Positions 1 through 7,925 of a DNA stretch of 35,922 nt are shown here, in pieces. Origin of the DNA: an uncultured Lachnospiraceae bacterium (GTDB lineage Bacteria > Bacillota > Clostridia > Lachnospirales > Lachnospiraceae). Location of the stretch: positions 1 to 35,922 of the forward strand of contig CANQOK010000025.1 of the NCBI GenBank assembly GCA_947625465.1, in the 5' to 3' direction. Under the pieces are notes generated by a model. That model did not search any database. It saw nothing but the letters and a program-made list of their open reading frames with translations, and was not told where the DNA came from. Every line of letters begins with the position of its first letter. The stretch's first letter is position 1. Made by a program: the position numbers and the translations under genes.

Positions 1-207
1 CATGATGTCTGGCTTACGCAAAAGGCGATTGGGCAGCTTTTCGATGTGGATAGAAGCGTTGTCACGAAGCATTTGAAAAACATCTATGAGAGCGGCGAAT
101 TGGACGAAGGCGCAACTTGTGCAAAATTTGCACAAGTTGCAGACAACGGAAAAACCTATCAATACAAGTTTTACTCACTGTCTGCCATCATCGCCGTAGG
201 GTATCGT
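1..207 (+). pseudogene. RhuM-family protein fragment (truncated at both ends)
   Basis: The window opens inside a reading frame that reads HDVWLTQKAIGQLFDVDRSV and continues through a typical RhuM-type helix-turn-helix block (VTKHLKNIYESGELDE) and the family segment KTYQYKFYSLSAIIAVGYR. Family resemblance stops abruptly after GYR at base 207, where intact members continue with a further conserved segment. The frame then runs on to a stop at 426 through unrelated sequence. The 5' end lies outside the window. RhuM proteins are often found near mobile elements and restriction loci; their biochemical role is poorly defined. I read this as a remnant left by a recombination event, in keeping with the broken genes that follow. 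The nearest in-frame ATG is at 46, but the homology begins before it. Confidence 0.75.
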
Positions 208-265
208 AAGAAAGTTTTAAAAGCAAAATTTAGATTACGACATCTGTCAGGCAGGTTTGGGGCAA

Positions 266-306
266 ACAAAAAGCACGAAGCAAGGGGAATATTTCCAATG
301 CTTGCT
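266..306 (-). terminator. possible terminator hairpin after the DUF1016 unit
   Basis: On the minus strand AGCAAG (306-301) can pair with CTTGCT (284-279), with an inner GGAA/TTCC stem. A weak T-rich stretch (CTTTTTG) follows. It lies just past the small reading frame ending at 326, so it could end transcription of that unit. The U-tract is short and interrupted, so the call is tentative. Nothing else was recognised between 208 and 325. Confidence 0.3.
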
Positions 307-325
307 CCTCCTTTGCACTGCGTAA

Positions 326-475
326 TTATATGTATGGGTTCTGCTGCCGATAGCATTCTTTTGCAAGCTCGACAGTTTCCTCCACTCCGCATTTTCTCCA
401 CCATTTTTCCCATTCCGAGAAGTTAGGATTATTGTCGATACTCCGCTTTACAAATTCAGAAATGGCCTTAACCAT
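326..475 (-). CDS. small hypothetical protein, 49 aa
   Basis: A short frame begins at an ATG (475-473) just after the DUF1016 stop codon. An AGGAGG sequence lies inside the last codons of that gene, at an acceptable though slightly long distance. The product is hydrophilic, with a Trp-rich centre (NFSEWEKWWRKCGVEETVEL). I do not recognise the family. Tight coupling to the upstream gene and the good ribosome-binding site argue for a real gene. Its small size and its location among truncated genes argue that it may be debris, perhaps the tail of a longer lost protein. Confidence 0.35.
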   Translation of the reverse strand: MVKAISEFVKRSIDNNPNFSEWEKWWRKCGVEETVELAKECYRQQNPYI

Positions 476-482
476 ATCCAAT

Positions 483-1550
483 TCATTCCTCCTGTTCCTC
501 AATCCGTTTGCGCTCGATTTCGATTTCATGCTGCAGTTCTTCGGCAGTAGGTAATTCCAGCCGATACCTTGACGCGAAGATTTGCTGGGCGTCATTCAAA
601 ACTGAATATTTCACGATGGCCTCATTCTTCTGTGAACACAGGATAATGCCTATGGTAGGATTGTCATCTGCGTTTTTATAGAGGGCATCGAACATCCGGA
701 TATAGCTGTCCATCTGCCCAATATCACCGTGTGTCAGCTTGCCGACTTTCAGGTCGATTAATACATGGCACTTCAGAATGCTATGGTAAAAGACAAGGTC
801 GAGGTAAAAGTCCTCATCCTCATATCGCATCAGCTTTTGTCTGGCGACAAAACAGAAACCACGTCCAAGTTCCAACAGAAACTCCTGCAATTTGTCGATA
901 AGCGCCTGCTCCAGATCGGATTCCCGCAAAGCCGGATAATCTTTCAAATCAAGGAATTCCAACACATACGGATCTTTGATGAATTCTTCTGCCTCCAGCG
1001 GCGCCATCAATTCTCCTGCTTCAGCTTTGACCGGTTCCTTTTCTCTGCTTGCAAGAAGGCGCTCATAATACAGCGTGGATATCTGCCGCTCCAGCTGGCG
1101 GCTTGACCATGCGGATGCTACCGCCTCATTCATATACCACTGCCGCGCCTGTTCGTTTTCCACCGACAAAAGCAGACGATAATGCGTCCATGTTAATTGC
1201 GAACGCAATGCGTTCGTATTTGGAAACATCACATAAAACTTTTTCATCTGCTGGAGCGTCCGCACGGAAAATCCTTTACCAAATTCTTCTGTCAGACGAT
1301 TGGACAATTCCTGCAATACGGATTTTCCATAGCCAGACCGCAAGTTTCCTTCTTGCTCATGCTCCACGATGATGCGACCGATTTGCCAGTACGCCTGTAC
1401 CATTGTAAAATTCACAGCGGTGTACGCCTGGTTTCTCGAAGTGAGCAGGGCTTCTTTTGGATGCACATGGATGCTGTGATCTCGTATGTATCCCGCCACG
1501 AAGCTCATTTCCGTAAGAAAATGAAGCAAATGCTCCAGATAAAAAGTCAA
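483..1550 (-). CDS. DUF1016 / YhcG-type PDDEXK nuclease, 5' end chimeric
   Basis: The 355-residue frame matches the YhcG/DUF1016 family. An N-terminal helical domain (QAYTAVNFTMVQAYWQIGR, about residues 41-59) is followed by a C-terminal PDDEXK-like nuclease core with D251 in FYLDLVFYH, D266-x-K268 in LIDLKVG, and Q279. Family members are linked to mobile elements, restriction islands and DNA processing; the substrate of this one is unknown. Residues 1 to about 37 do not look native: they are antisense to a serine-recombinase fragment on the plus strand, and family resemblance starts only at about base 1440. The authentic start and first turns of the N-terminal domain are therefore probably lost. 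The nuclease half looks intact. M50 is the only nearby internal ATG. Function is doubtful even though the frame is open. Confidence 0.7.
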   Translation of the reverse strand: MTFYLEHLLHFLTEMSFVAGYIRDHSIHVHPKEALLTSRNQAYTAVNFTMVQAYWQIGRIIVEHEQEGNLRSGYGKSVLQELSNRLTEEFGKGFSVRTLQQMKKFYVMFPNTNALRSQLTWTHYRLLLSVENEQARQWYMNEAVASAWSSRQLERQISTLYYERLLASREKEPVKAEAGELMAPLEAEEFIKDPYVLEFLDLKDYPALRESDLEQALIDKLQEFLLELGRGFCFVARQKLMRYEDEDFYLDLVFYHSILKCHVLIDLKVGKLTHGDIGQMDSYIRMFDALYKNADDNPTIGIILCSQKNEAIVKYSVLNDAQQIFASRYRLELPTAEELQHEIEIERKRIEEQEE

Positions 1551-1796
1551 GAAACTATCCGAGCATGCAGGAAGAAGCTGACACAGGACGAGAAACTCAT
1601 CATGGAGCTTGACCGCCTTTCCATCCGTATTTACGAGAACAATGTAGCCGAACGGATGAGCAATGAGCGGTTCGCCATGATGAGCCAGAACTACAAAAAT
1701 GAACAGGCGCAGTTCAAAGCTGAGGTACAGAAATCACAGTGGGAAATTGAAGTACCGGAACAACAGATTGATAATATGGCGGCTTATCCAATATAA
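1446..1796 (+). pseudogene. large serine recombinase, C-terminal coiled-coil fragment
   Basis: The plus-strand frame reads MDAVISYVSRHEAHFRKKM and then a charged helical stretch (LTQDEKLIMELDRLSIRIYE, ERMSNERFAMMSQNYKNEQA). This is the pattern of the coiled-coil region near the C terminus of Clostridial large serine recombinases, as found in conjugative transposons and prophages. The catalytic N-terminal domain and the recombinase/zinc-ribbon domains are absent. The 3' end is also missing: resemblance stops at about 1788, just before a tandem repeat. The fragment overlaps the 5' end of the DUF1016 gene on the other strand, which places a DNA junction near 1440-1460. It cannot encode an active recombinase. 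Confidence 0.7.
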
Positions 1797-1950
1797 TTCC
1801 GTGACGAACGAATCCCTCTCTCCTATAAAAAAGCATAAAAATATAGAGGCATCGCGAAACAATTCCGTGGCAACGAATCACCTCTCCTATAAAAAAGCAT
1901 AAAAATATGGAGGCATCGCAAAACAATTCTGTGGCAACGAATCCCTCTGA
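1795..1950. repeat. tandem direct repeat, two units plus a partial third
   Basis: Unit 1 (1795-1860, 66 nt) and unit 2 (1861-1924, 64 nt) are nearly identical. Both begin AATTCCGTG and share a central CTATAAAAAAGCATAAAAAT and an end of GAGGCATCGC(A/G)AAAC. A third partial unit (1925-1950) begins AATTCTGTGGCAACGAATCC and then gives way to the inverted arm described separately. The array starts directly at the 3' break of the recombinase fragment. No protein-coding role is apparent. I infer an intergenic repeat family or miniature mobile element. Confidence 0.8.
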
Positions 1951-1980
1951 GTTGCCGAGGAATTGTTTTGCGATGCCTCC
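1909..1980. repeat. long inverted repeat closing the tandem repeat
   Basis: The left arm (1909-1938) starts GGAGGCATCGCAAAACAATT and the right arm (1951-1980) is its reverse complement, with 27 of 30 positions pairing. The three mismatches are together, and the loop is 12 nt. It lies 21 bases beyond the rubredoxin stop codon. In RNA it would form a very stable hairpin and may stop or protect transcripts from either side. It lacks a clear U-tract immediately after the stem. Confidence 0.8.
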
Positions 1981-2001
1981 ACACATAATTTTAATAATTT
2001 T

Positions 2002-2163
2002 TTATTCCATCGGACTAAAACAACTCTTATCTACGCCGCAGATCGGGCATACCCAGTCTTCCGGAATATCCTCAAACGCTGTACCCGGCGCGATACCGCC
2101 ATCCGGATCTCCAACCTCGGGATCATAGATATATCCGCAGGGATCACATACATACTTTTGCAT
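2002..2163 (-). CDS. rubredoxin, 53 aa
   Basis: Small one-iron electron carrier of the cytoplasm. Two CxxC knuckles, C6-x-x-C9 ([11 protein letters not shown]) and C39-x-x-C42 ([10 protein letters not shown]), bind a single Fe(Cys)4 centre. Length and the acidic central segment ([20 protein letters not shown]) are typical. The start at 2163 is chosen because AAGGAGG lies ideally upstream; a longer frame from 2184 would run through that site. It is the last gene downstream of DUF815, 48 bases away, and is followed by the inverted repeat. In anaerobes rubredoxins pass electrons to rubrerythrin or flavodiiron proteins in oxygen and peroxide detoxification. A rubrerythrin gene is present about 20 kb away in this window. 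Confidence 0.95.
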   Translation of the reverse strand: MQKYVCDPCGYIYDPEVGDPDGGIAPGTAFEDIPEDWVCPICGVDKSCFSPME

Positions 2164-2211
2164 TGCTTCCTCCTTTCCGAGCATTTATGCGAGGCGCAAC
2201 AGAACGCGCGT

Positions 2212-3525
2212 CTACATATCCGCTCCTTTACTTAACAAGTTATTGATAAACTGCTGTGCCGTTCTGCCGGAAATACCGCCATGGCTTAATTCCCACATAT
2301 TGGCTTTTGCACACAGTTGTTCATCCGTCAGTGTGATCTCCGGGTGCCGTCTCGCCAGCACCTTAACGATCTCGAAAAATTCCTTCTGACTGGGCTTGCT
2401 GTAACTGATCTGTACGCCGAACCGGTTGACCAGCGACAATTTCTCCTGCATGGTGTCGGATTTGTGCAGGCCGTTGTCATTGACCATATCTCCCCGGTCA
2501 TCCCAGGTTTCCCGGATCAGATGGCGCCGGTTTGAAGTGGCGTAAATCAGCACATTTTCCGGTTTGGTCTCCAATCCGCCTTCGATCACTGCTTTCAAAT
2601 ATTTATACTCGATCTCAAAATCCTCAAAGGAAAGATCATCCATGTAAATGATAAACCGGTAGTTCCGGTTTTTCAGCTGCGCGATCACTGCCGACAGATC
2701 CTGAAACTGGTGTTTATAGATCTCGATGATCCGCAGTCCACGGTTATAGTATGCATTCAAAATCGCTTTTATACTGGTGGACTTACCGGTTCCGCTGTCG
2801 CCAAACAACAGGCAGTTGTTGGCTCTTCTGCCCTCTACAAATGCTTCCGTGTTCTCGATCAGTTTCTGTTTCTGGATCTCATATCCGACCAGATCGGAAA
2901 GCTGTACATTGTCCGTGTTTTTAATGGGATGCAGGTGTACCGCGTCTCCCCTGTGTACGATCCGGAACGCCTTGTTGAGGCCAAATTTACCTACGCCGTA
3001 TGCCGCGTAAAAATCCGTAACCAGCCGATAGATCGTATCCGCATCCTCCGCCTGCTCCATCGCTTCGCTCAGCGCCTTTACCTTGTCGCTGACATTCTTA
3101 TTGTAAAGCTGTTCTTTCTTTTCAATGGCGTGATAGTCAAGCACAATAGAAAAACAGTCGATTCCCAGCGCCTCTTCCAGCGGAGCGAAATCATAGTCCA
3201 TCAGATGCTTAAAGATCATAAAATCATGCTTGGCAAAGCTGTTGACGCTGCCGTCTCTGGCGCCAACCTTTTCCGCCGTCATACTGAACGGATTCTCATT
3301 GGTGGCAAGGATATAGGCCAGATAACAGTGCCACAGATTCCTGTCAAACCCAAACTGTGTCGATACGTCCAACAGCTGATGGATCACGCTGTAGATCTCG
3401 TCGATCAGGGCCTCTTTCTCATAGTCCTCCGTATAAAACCGCCGGCAGATCTCCGCCAGCCGCAGTAAAATACAGTCCGGCTCCAGTTCCCGATAAATCA
3501 CCAGTTTTGAAATTTCACGATACAT
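2212..3525 (-). CDS. DUF815-family AAA+ ATP-binding protein, 437 aa
   Basis: An N-terminal helical region of about 200 residues precedes a P-loop ATPase domain. Walker A is [12 protein letters not shown] (about residue 238) and Walker B is [12 protein letters not shown] (about residue 295). Downstream segments include [12 protein letters not shown], a sensor-1-like position, and [14 protein letters not shown]. The architecture fits the DUF815 family of AAA+ proteins, related to DnaC/DnaA-like ATPases, whose cellular role is not established. It starts 29 bases after the pheA stop with AGAGG upstream, so it is probably co-transcribed with pheA and the folate genes. The protein looks full length. 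No membrane segment or signal peptide is seen. Confidence 0.85.
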   Translation of the reverse strand: MYREISKLVIYRELEPDCILLRLAEICRRFYTEDYEKEALIDEIYSVIHQLLDVSTQFGFDRNLWHCYLAYILATNENPFSMTAEKVGARDGSVNSFAKHDFMIFKHLMDYDFAPLEEALGIDCFSIVLDYHAIEKKEQLYNKNVSDKVKALSEAMEQAEDADTIYRLVTDFYAAYGVGKFGLNKAFRIVHRGDAVHLHPIKNTDNVQLSDLVGYEIQKQKLIENTEAFVEGRRANNCLLFGDSGTGKSTSIKAILNAYYNRGLRIIEIYKHQFQDLSAVIAQLKNRNYRFIIYMDDLSFEDFEIEYKYLKAVIEGGLETKPENVLIYATSNRRHLIRETWDDRGDMVNDNGLHKSDTMQEKLSLVNRFGVQISYSKPSQKEFFEIVKVLARRHPEITLTDEQLCAKANMWELSHGGISGRTAQQFINNLLSKGADM

Positions 3526-3554
3526 ATTCCGTCAACCTCTTTTCTGTATCCGCG

Positions 3555-4685
3555 TTAATAACAGCCCAGGATCTTTACATTGCGCGCCTCACAGCCCAGT
3601 CCCTGCACGGCGTTGACCACGCCTGTCTCCTCCACAGTCCCTTCCACTTCTACCACAAAGCGGTAGTGCCAGTTTTCCTGCGGTACCGGGCGGGATTCGA
3701 TCTTACACATATTGACGCCGTTATAAATAAAATGCGCCAGCATCTCATACAGGGAACCGCTTTCATGCGCCGCTTCAAAACACAGACAGGTTTTCTTCGC
3801 GTCTTTTCTGTAAATGTTCTGTCTGCTGATGATCAGAAACCGGGTGGCATTGGTGTCGCTCACATTTAAATGCTCCTGCAGAATCTGCAGTCCGTAAATC
3901 TTTGCCGCCGTTACGCTGGCGATCGCCGCGCAGGACTTATCCTGCATTTCGATCACGGTCTTGGCGCTCAGCGCTGTATTGGAGGTACTGATCCGGTTCC
4001 ATTCCGGATGCGTCTCCAGAAACTGGGCGCTCTGCATCAGTCCCTGCGGATGGGAATACACCGTCCGGATATCGGAAATTTCCGCGCCCGGCAGTCCCAG
4101 CAGGGCATGATTCACGCGGATCTCCGTTTCTCCCACAATAAATACATCCGCTTCCAGCAGCGAATCATACGCATCCGTTACCGCGCCCGCAGTGGTATTC
4201 TCGATCGGCAGCACGCCGTAGTCCGCATTTCCTTTTTCCACTTCCTCCACGATCTGCCGAAATGTCTTTACATTATAATTATCTACGTCTTCCCCGAAAT
4301 ACTGAAGCATTGCCGCATGGGCATAAGCGCCCGGAACGCCGGCATACACCACTTTACAGTTTTTCAGTTCCAACGCGTCCACCTTCTTAAAATCCAGCTT
4401 CCGCAAAATTCCGTGACTGACCATTAACTGATACTGCCGTTTGCGGCTGATCGCCATCATCTGAGAAAAGACTTCCGCCACCGCGTGTTCATTAAAGGTT
4501 CCGTGCGCCTTTTTCCGCAGGGCTTCCAGCTTTTCCATTTCCCGCTGCTTATCCAGCACCGGTTTCCCGGTGGAAATCTTATATTCCGCCACTTCCTCAC
4601 ATTTTGCCATGCGGGATTCAAACAGTTCCACAATTTTGGAATCGATTTCGTCAATTTCGTCTCTGATCTTACTTAAATCCAACAT
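3555..4685 (-). CDS. pheA: bifunctional chorismate mutase / prephenate dehydratase
   Basis: Converts chorismate to prephenate and then to phenylpyruvate, for phenylalanine synthesis in the cytoplasm. Residues 1 to about 88 form an AroQ-type helical chorismate mutase (IRDEIDEIDSKIVELFESRM, then KREME-like region). From about 109 the prephenate dehydratase domain starts at VVYAGVPGAYAHAA, with GVLPIENTTAGAV and the active-site NATRFLI segment. The C terminus is a regulatory ACT domain containing the ESRPVP motif that binds phenylalanine, which predicts feedback inhibition. The 376-residue length is normal for the fusion. The ATG lies 3 bases after the folBK stop, so translation is likely coupled. 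Placement next to folate genes makes sense because both pathways draw on chorismate. Confidence 0.95.
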   Translation of the reverse strand: MLDLSKIRDEIDEIDSKIVELFESRMAKCEEVAEYKISTGKPVLDKQREMEKLEALRKKAHGTFNEHAVAEVFSQMMAISRKRQYQLMVSHGILRKLDFKKVDALELKNCKVVYAGVPGAYAHAAMLQYFGEDVDNYNVKTFRQIVEEVEKGNADYGVLPIENTTAGAVTDAYDSLLEADVFIVGETEIRVNHALLGLPGAEISDIRTVYSHPQGLMQSAQFLETHPEWNRISTSNTALSAKTVIEMQDKSCAAIASVTAAKIYGLQILQEHLNVSDTNATRFLIISRQNIYRKDAKKTCLCFEAAHESGSLYEMLAHFIYNGVNMCKIESRPVPQENWHYRFVVEVEGTVEETGVVNAVQGLGCEARNVKILGCY

Positions 4686-4688
4686 GCC

Positions 4689-5543
4689 CTATTCCTCGTC
4701 CTCTGATTCCGCCGGCTGATAATGCGCGCTCTCCGGCAGTTCATGATACAGGTCCTCAATCGTCTTATGATAAACCGGATGCACCGCATAAGGCGCGATC
4801 TGCATCATCGGATCCAGTACAAAGGCCCGCTTATGCATACGCGGATGCGGCAGGATCAGCCGGTCGTCCGCCTGTACATTATTATCATAAAACAGAATAT
4901 CCAGATCCAGTGTCCGGGGACCCCAGAAAATCTTCCGTTCCCGTTTCGCCTCATTTTCCAGCTTATGCATAAAATGCAGCAGCTCATAGGGATCGTACAT
5001 GGTAGTCAGTTCTATACAGCCGTTCAGAAAATCTTCCTGTTCTACCGGTCCCTCCGGCTTCGTATTAAAGAAATCCGAAACTTTTCCGACCCGGCAGTAA
5101 GAATTGCCTTCCATCCGGGCAATGGCGTCGTTCAGATAATTCTCCCGGTCTCCCATATTGGAGCCCAGCGCGATATAACACTTGTGCCACCGCCGGTTCG
5201 CACGGACCGAGATCGTATCAAACGAATGGGGGATCGGCGCAAACGGCTTTTTCACTTCCAGATCCACCCACCAGAGCAGATCATATTCCATAAGCAGGGC
5301 GGCTGCCAGCTTATCCGCTACGGTCTCCAACAGTTTAAAGGTGTTTTTCTGCATAAATTCACAGATAAAATCACAGATCTCCCCATAGTGAACCGATTCC
5401 GTGATCTCATCTTTCTTGGCTGCTTTCCGCACATCCAGATGCAGATCCGCGTCGACGATAAACTTCTGTCCCAGCATATTTTCCTCCTTAAATATGCCGT
5501 GGTGTCCAAATACTTCCAAACCTTTGATTCTGATTGCTCCCAT
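4689..5543 (-). CDS. folBK: dihydroneopterin aldolase / HPPK fusion (FolB-FolK)
   Basis: Two successive folate enzymes in one 284-residue chain. Residues 1 to about 118 are FolB (IRIKGLEVFGHHGIFKEEN, VHYGEICDFI, LLETVADKLA), which cleaves dihydroneopterin to 6-hydroxymethyl-dihydropterin and glycolaldehyde. Residues from about 121 are FolK (CYIALGSNMGDRENYLNDAI, then FWGPRTLDLDILFYDN and ILPHPRMHKRAFVL), which pyrophosphorylates that product with ATP. The TLDLDIL aspartates bind magnesium. The C terminus ends in an acidic tail (AESEDEE). The start has AAAGGAGG upstream, 31 bases after folP, and the stop is 3 bases before pheA. The fusion is well known in Firmicutes and fits a channelled pathway with FolP encoded just upstream. 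Confidence 0.95.
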   Translation of the reverse strand: MGAIRIKGLEVFGHHGIFKEENMLGQKFIVDADLHLDVRKAAKKDEITESVHYGEICDFICEFMQKNTFKLLETVADKLAAALLMEYDLLWWVDLEVKKPFAPIPHSFDTISVRANRRWHKCYIALGSNMGDRENYLNDAIARMEGNSYCRVGKVSDFFNTKPEGPVEQEDFLNGCIELTTMYDPYELLHFMHKLENEAKRERKIFWGPRTLDLDILFYDNNVQADDRLILPHPRMHKRAFVLDPMMQIAPYAVHPVYHKTIEDLYHELPESAHYQPAESEDEE

Positions 5544-5574
5544 AGGCGCCGCCTCCTTTGTTCCTTTGTATGTA

Positions 5575-6381
5575 TTATGAATTTAAGATCGCTTCCGTCA
5601 TCCGAAGCGCACGGATATTTTCCTTCACATCATGGACTCGGAAGATCCTGCAGCCCTGCAGATATCCCAGTACGGTCGTCGCGATGGTTCCTTCCAGCCG
5701 CTGATTCGTATCTACGCCCAGCGTCAGGCCGATCACCGATTTTCTCGAAGCGCCTAACAGTACCGGATACCCCATATCCCGGATCCGATCCAGATGATTC
5801 AGGATCTTTAAGTTCATCTGATATGTCTTGCCAAAGCCGACGCCCGGATCCACACAGATCTTATCGCGGCTGATGCCGGACTTGATCGCCAGATCCACGC
5901 TTTCCTGCAGATCCTGTACGACCTCCTCCAGGAAATTAAAATACACCGGCGTTGTCCGGTTCTGCATCAGACAGCAGGCCACATCATACTGTGCCAGTAC
6001 CTTAGGCATCTTTCCGTTATAGCGCAGCCCCCAGATATCATTGACCATATCCGCGCCGGCAACAATCGCCGCCTCCGCTACGTCATTTTTATAGGTATCG
6101 ACCGCAATGACAGTATCAAAGTTCTTCCGGATCCCTTCGATGATCGGCACGATCCGATGGATCTCCTCCTGGCTGGAGATCAGGGTATAACCGGGACGGG
6201 TAGATTCTCCGCCCACATCAATGATTGCCGCTCCATCCGCGATCATCTGCTCTACATGCTGCATTGCGCTGTCATAATTGTTGTACCGTCCGCCGTCCGA
6301 AAATGAATCCGGAGTCACATTCAACACACCCATTACATAGGCTTCCCTGGTCGTATCAAACATTTTGTCACCGATAATCAT
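5575..6381 (-). CDS. folP: dihydropteroate synthase
   Basis: Condenses 6-hydroxymethyl-dihydropterin pyrophosphate with p-aminobenzoate to form dihydropteroate; this is the sulfonamide target. The TIM-barrel signature MGVLNVTPDSFSDGGRY is near the N terminus. It is followed by IIDVGGESTRPGY, VIAVDTYKN, MVNDIWGL and DPGVGFGKT, with LLGASRKSVIG near the C terminus. The 268-residue length is standard. The start at 6381 is chosen because GGGAAGGAG precedes it; the longer open frame would extend into folC. It follows folC by 22 bases and precedes folBK, so substrate and product enzymes are co-transcribed. A stem-loop spans the folC stop just upstream of its ribosome-binding site. Confidence 0.96.
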   Translation of the reverse strand: MIIGDKMFDTTREAYVMGVLNVTPDSFSDGGRYNNYDSAMQHVEQMIADGAAIIDVGGESTRPGYTLISSQEEIHRIVPIIEGIRKNFDTVIAVDTYKNDVAEAAIVAGADMVNDIWGLRYNGKMPKVLAQYDVACCLMQNRTTPVYFNFLEEVVQDLQESVDLAIKSGISRDKICVDPGVGFGKTYQMNLKILNHLDRIRDMGYPVLLGASRKSVIGLTLGVDTNQRLEGTIATTVLGYLQGCRIFRVHDVKENIRALRMTEAILNS

Positions 6382-6396
6382 CCGTCTCTCCTTCCC

Positions 6397-6425
6397 GGAG
6401 CGTTTACACGAAGTGTCTGCGCTCC
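6397..6425 (-). other. stem-loop spanning the folC stop and ahead of the folP ribosome-binding site
   Basis: In the minus-strand RNA GGAGCG (6425-6420) pairs with CGCUCC (6402-6397). Inside, ACAC pairs with GUGU around a UUC loop. The left arm is within the last folC codons and the right arm ends a few bases before GGGAAGGAG. It belongs to a set of similar hairpins in this window (see findings). It could affect coupling between folC and folP translation. Confidence 0.6.
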
Positions 6426-7903
6426 CATTCTCCTTTGATCTCTCCCAACGCGTACAGGGAACCAAAGGCAAAGATCACGCCTTCTCTGCCTGCTTCCCGC
6501 AGCGCAAGCGCAACTGCTTCCCGGCAGGATCCTGTCTCCAATACACAGGAATGCCGCTGCCGGATCTGCTCTGCCAGCTTTTTTGCCGGCAGTCTTCTTT
6601 TCACCGGTGGTTCTGTCGCGATCACGCAGTCTGCCAGATCGGTGATCGATTCCAGCATCGCGCCGTAATCCTTGTCTGCCAGCACGCCGATGATAAATAC
6701 CAGTCTGCGGGTTCCATAGTACTGCCTGATAAACTGCCGCAAAACCCGGATCGCGCCGGGGTTATGCGCGCCGTCCAAATAAAATTCCGGGCTGCCGCCA
6801 AGCCGTTCCAGTCTTCCGCTCCAGCTTGTCCGGCGCACGCCTGTCATAATTGCTTCATTAGAAATATTGTACCCTTTTTTACGCAGAATTTCAATCACTT
6901 CCAGCGCATTGAGACAATTATTTACCTGAAATTCCCCGTTCACGGAAAGCTGTAATCCTTCGTAAAAATTACCGGCCGCCGTTTCATAGGAAAATACCTG
7001 TTTCTCCGGACTGCCGCTGTAATCCCGGACCCGTTCCGGCGCCGTCACAGTGACCGGTGCATGCTGTCTTTTCGCATAGGCTTCGATCACGGAAAGCGCG
7101 GTTTCCGATTTCGGATCCGATTCCGATTCCGTACCCGCTTCCAAGTTCGGATCTGCTTCCGGTCCGGAGCCGGTTTCCGGCGCATATCGGTTTTCTCCGC
7201 TTACCACCACCGGACAGTCCGGTTTAATGATCCCCGCTTTTACAGAAGCGATCTGCGCCACCGTACTTCCCAGAACGCGCGTATGATCCAGACTGATCGC
7301 CGTCAGTACGCTGCACAGAACCCGATCCGCCACATTGGTCGCGTCGTCCCGGCCGCCCAGTCCGGTTTCCAACAGTACAATATCGCAGCGCTCCTCTAAA
7401 AAATATAAAAAAGCTATTGCGGTTTCGATCTCATAAGCGGTCAGTCCTGCGTGCGGTCCGACCGATACCGCGTCCCGGATCACAGTATCCCCGTTCCCGC
7501 ATGCATCGGTTGGAATCGGACTCCCCATACGGCCGTCTTCCCGCTCATTTCCACGCTCTGCCGCATACGCCGCGCTGACTGCTTCCGCCGCCGGCGCGAT
7601 CCGGGTCATCAGTTCCGCGAATCTTGCCTCCGGCATCCATTTCCCGTTGATCTGGAAGCGTTCCAGATATCCGAATACTGTAGGAGAAATATAGCGTCCT
7701 ACCCGGTAACCGGCGCTCTGTAAAATCGAATCCAGAAATGCAATGGTAGAGCCTTTTCCGTTTGTTCCCGCCACATGAACGATCGGCAGCCGGTTCTGCG
7801 GATCCTCCAGCCGCAAAAGCAGCCGCCGGATCAGCTCCAATCCCAGCACAGATCCCTGTTTTTCTATATTCTGTATGTATTCGTATGCTTCCTGATAATT
7901 CAC
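6404..7903 (-). CDS. folC: folylpolyglutamate synthase / dihydrofolate synthase
   Basis: Adds glutamate to dihydropteroate and extends folate polyglutamate tails using ATP. Mur-ligase-type motifs are clear: P-loop VAGTNGKGST (residues 44-53), then LLETGLGGRDDATN, SLDHTRVLG and the C-terminal FYLDGAHNPGA. A GTG start at 7903 is preferred: it gives MNYQEAYEYIQ, the usual family N terminus, and GGAG sits six bases upstream. An ATG at 7915 would add four residues but leaves the ribosome-binding site inside the gene. At 499 residues it is longer than the usual 420-440. The excess comes from two low-complexity insertions, about residues 114-158 and 238-271; the latter is an acidic Ser/Glu/Pro-rich stretch. 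Both probably lie on surface loops. Confidence 0.92.
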   Translation of the reverse strand: MNYQEAYEYIQNIEKQGSVLGLELIRRLLLRLEDPQNRLPIVHVAGTNGKGSTIAFLDSILQSAGYRVGRYISPTVFGYLERFQINGKWMPEARFAELMTRIAPAAEAVSAAYAAERGNEREDGRMGSPIPTDACGNGDTVIRDAVSVGPHAGLTAYEIETAIAFLYFLEERCDIVLLETGLGGRDDATNVADRVLCSVLTAISLDHTRVLGSTVAQIASVKAGIIKPDCPVVVSGENRYAPETGSGPEADPNLEAGTESESDPKSETALSVIEAYAKRQHAPVTVTAPERVRDYSGSPEKQVFSYETAAGNFYEGLQLSVNGEFQVNNCLNALEVIEILRKKGYNISNEAIMTGVRRTSWSGRLERLGGSPEFYLDGAHNPGAIRVLRQFIRQYYGTRRLVFIIGVLADKDYGAMLESITDLADCVIATEPPVKRRLPAKKLAEQIRQRHSCVLETGSCREAVALALREAGREGVIFAFGSLYALGEIKGEWERRHFV

Positions 7904-7925
7904 GCCGATCTCCATTCCGGAGCGC

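Noticed and set aside
1795-1980. CRISPR array
   Set aside because: The repeated units are adjacent with no unique spacers, and the last arm is inverted.
2710-3468. 252-residue plus-strand frame opposite the DUF815 gene
   Set aside because: It is the complement of the conserved ATPase domain and has no support of its own.
4722-5873. 383-residue plus-strand frame opposite folBK and folP
   Set aside because: It is antisense to two well-supported enzymes with clear motifs and lacks a recognisable domain.
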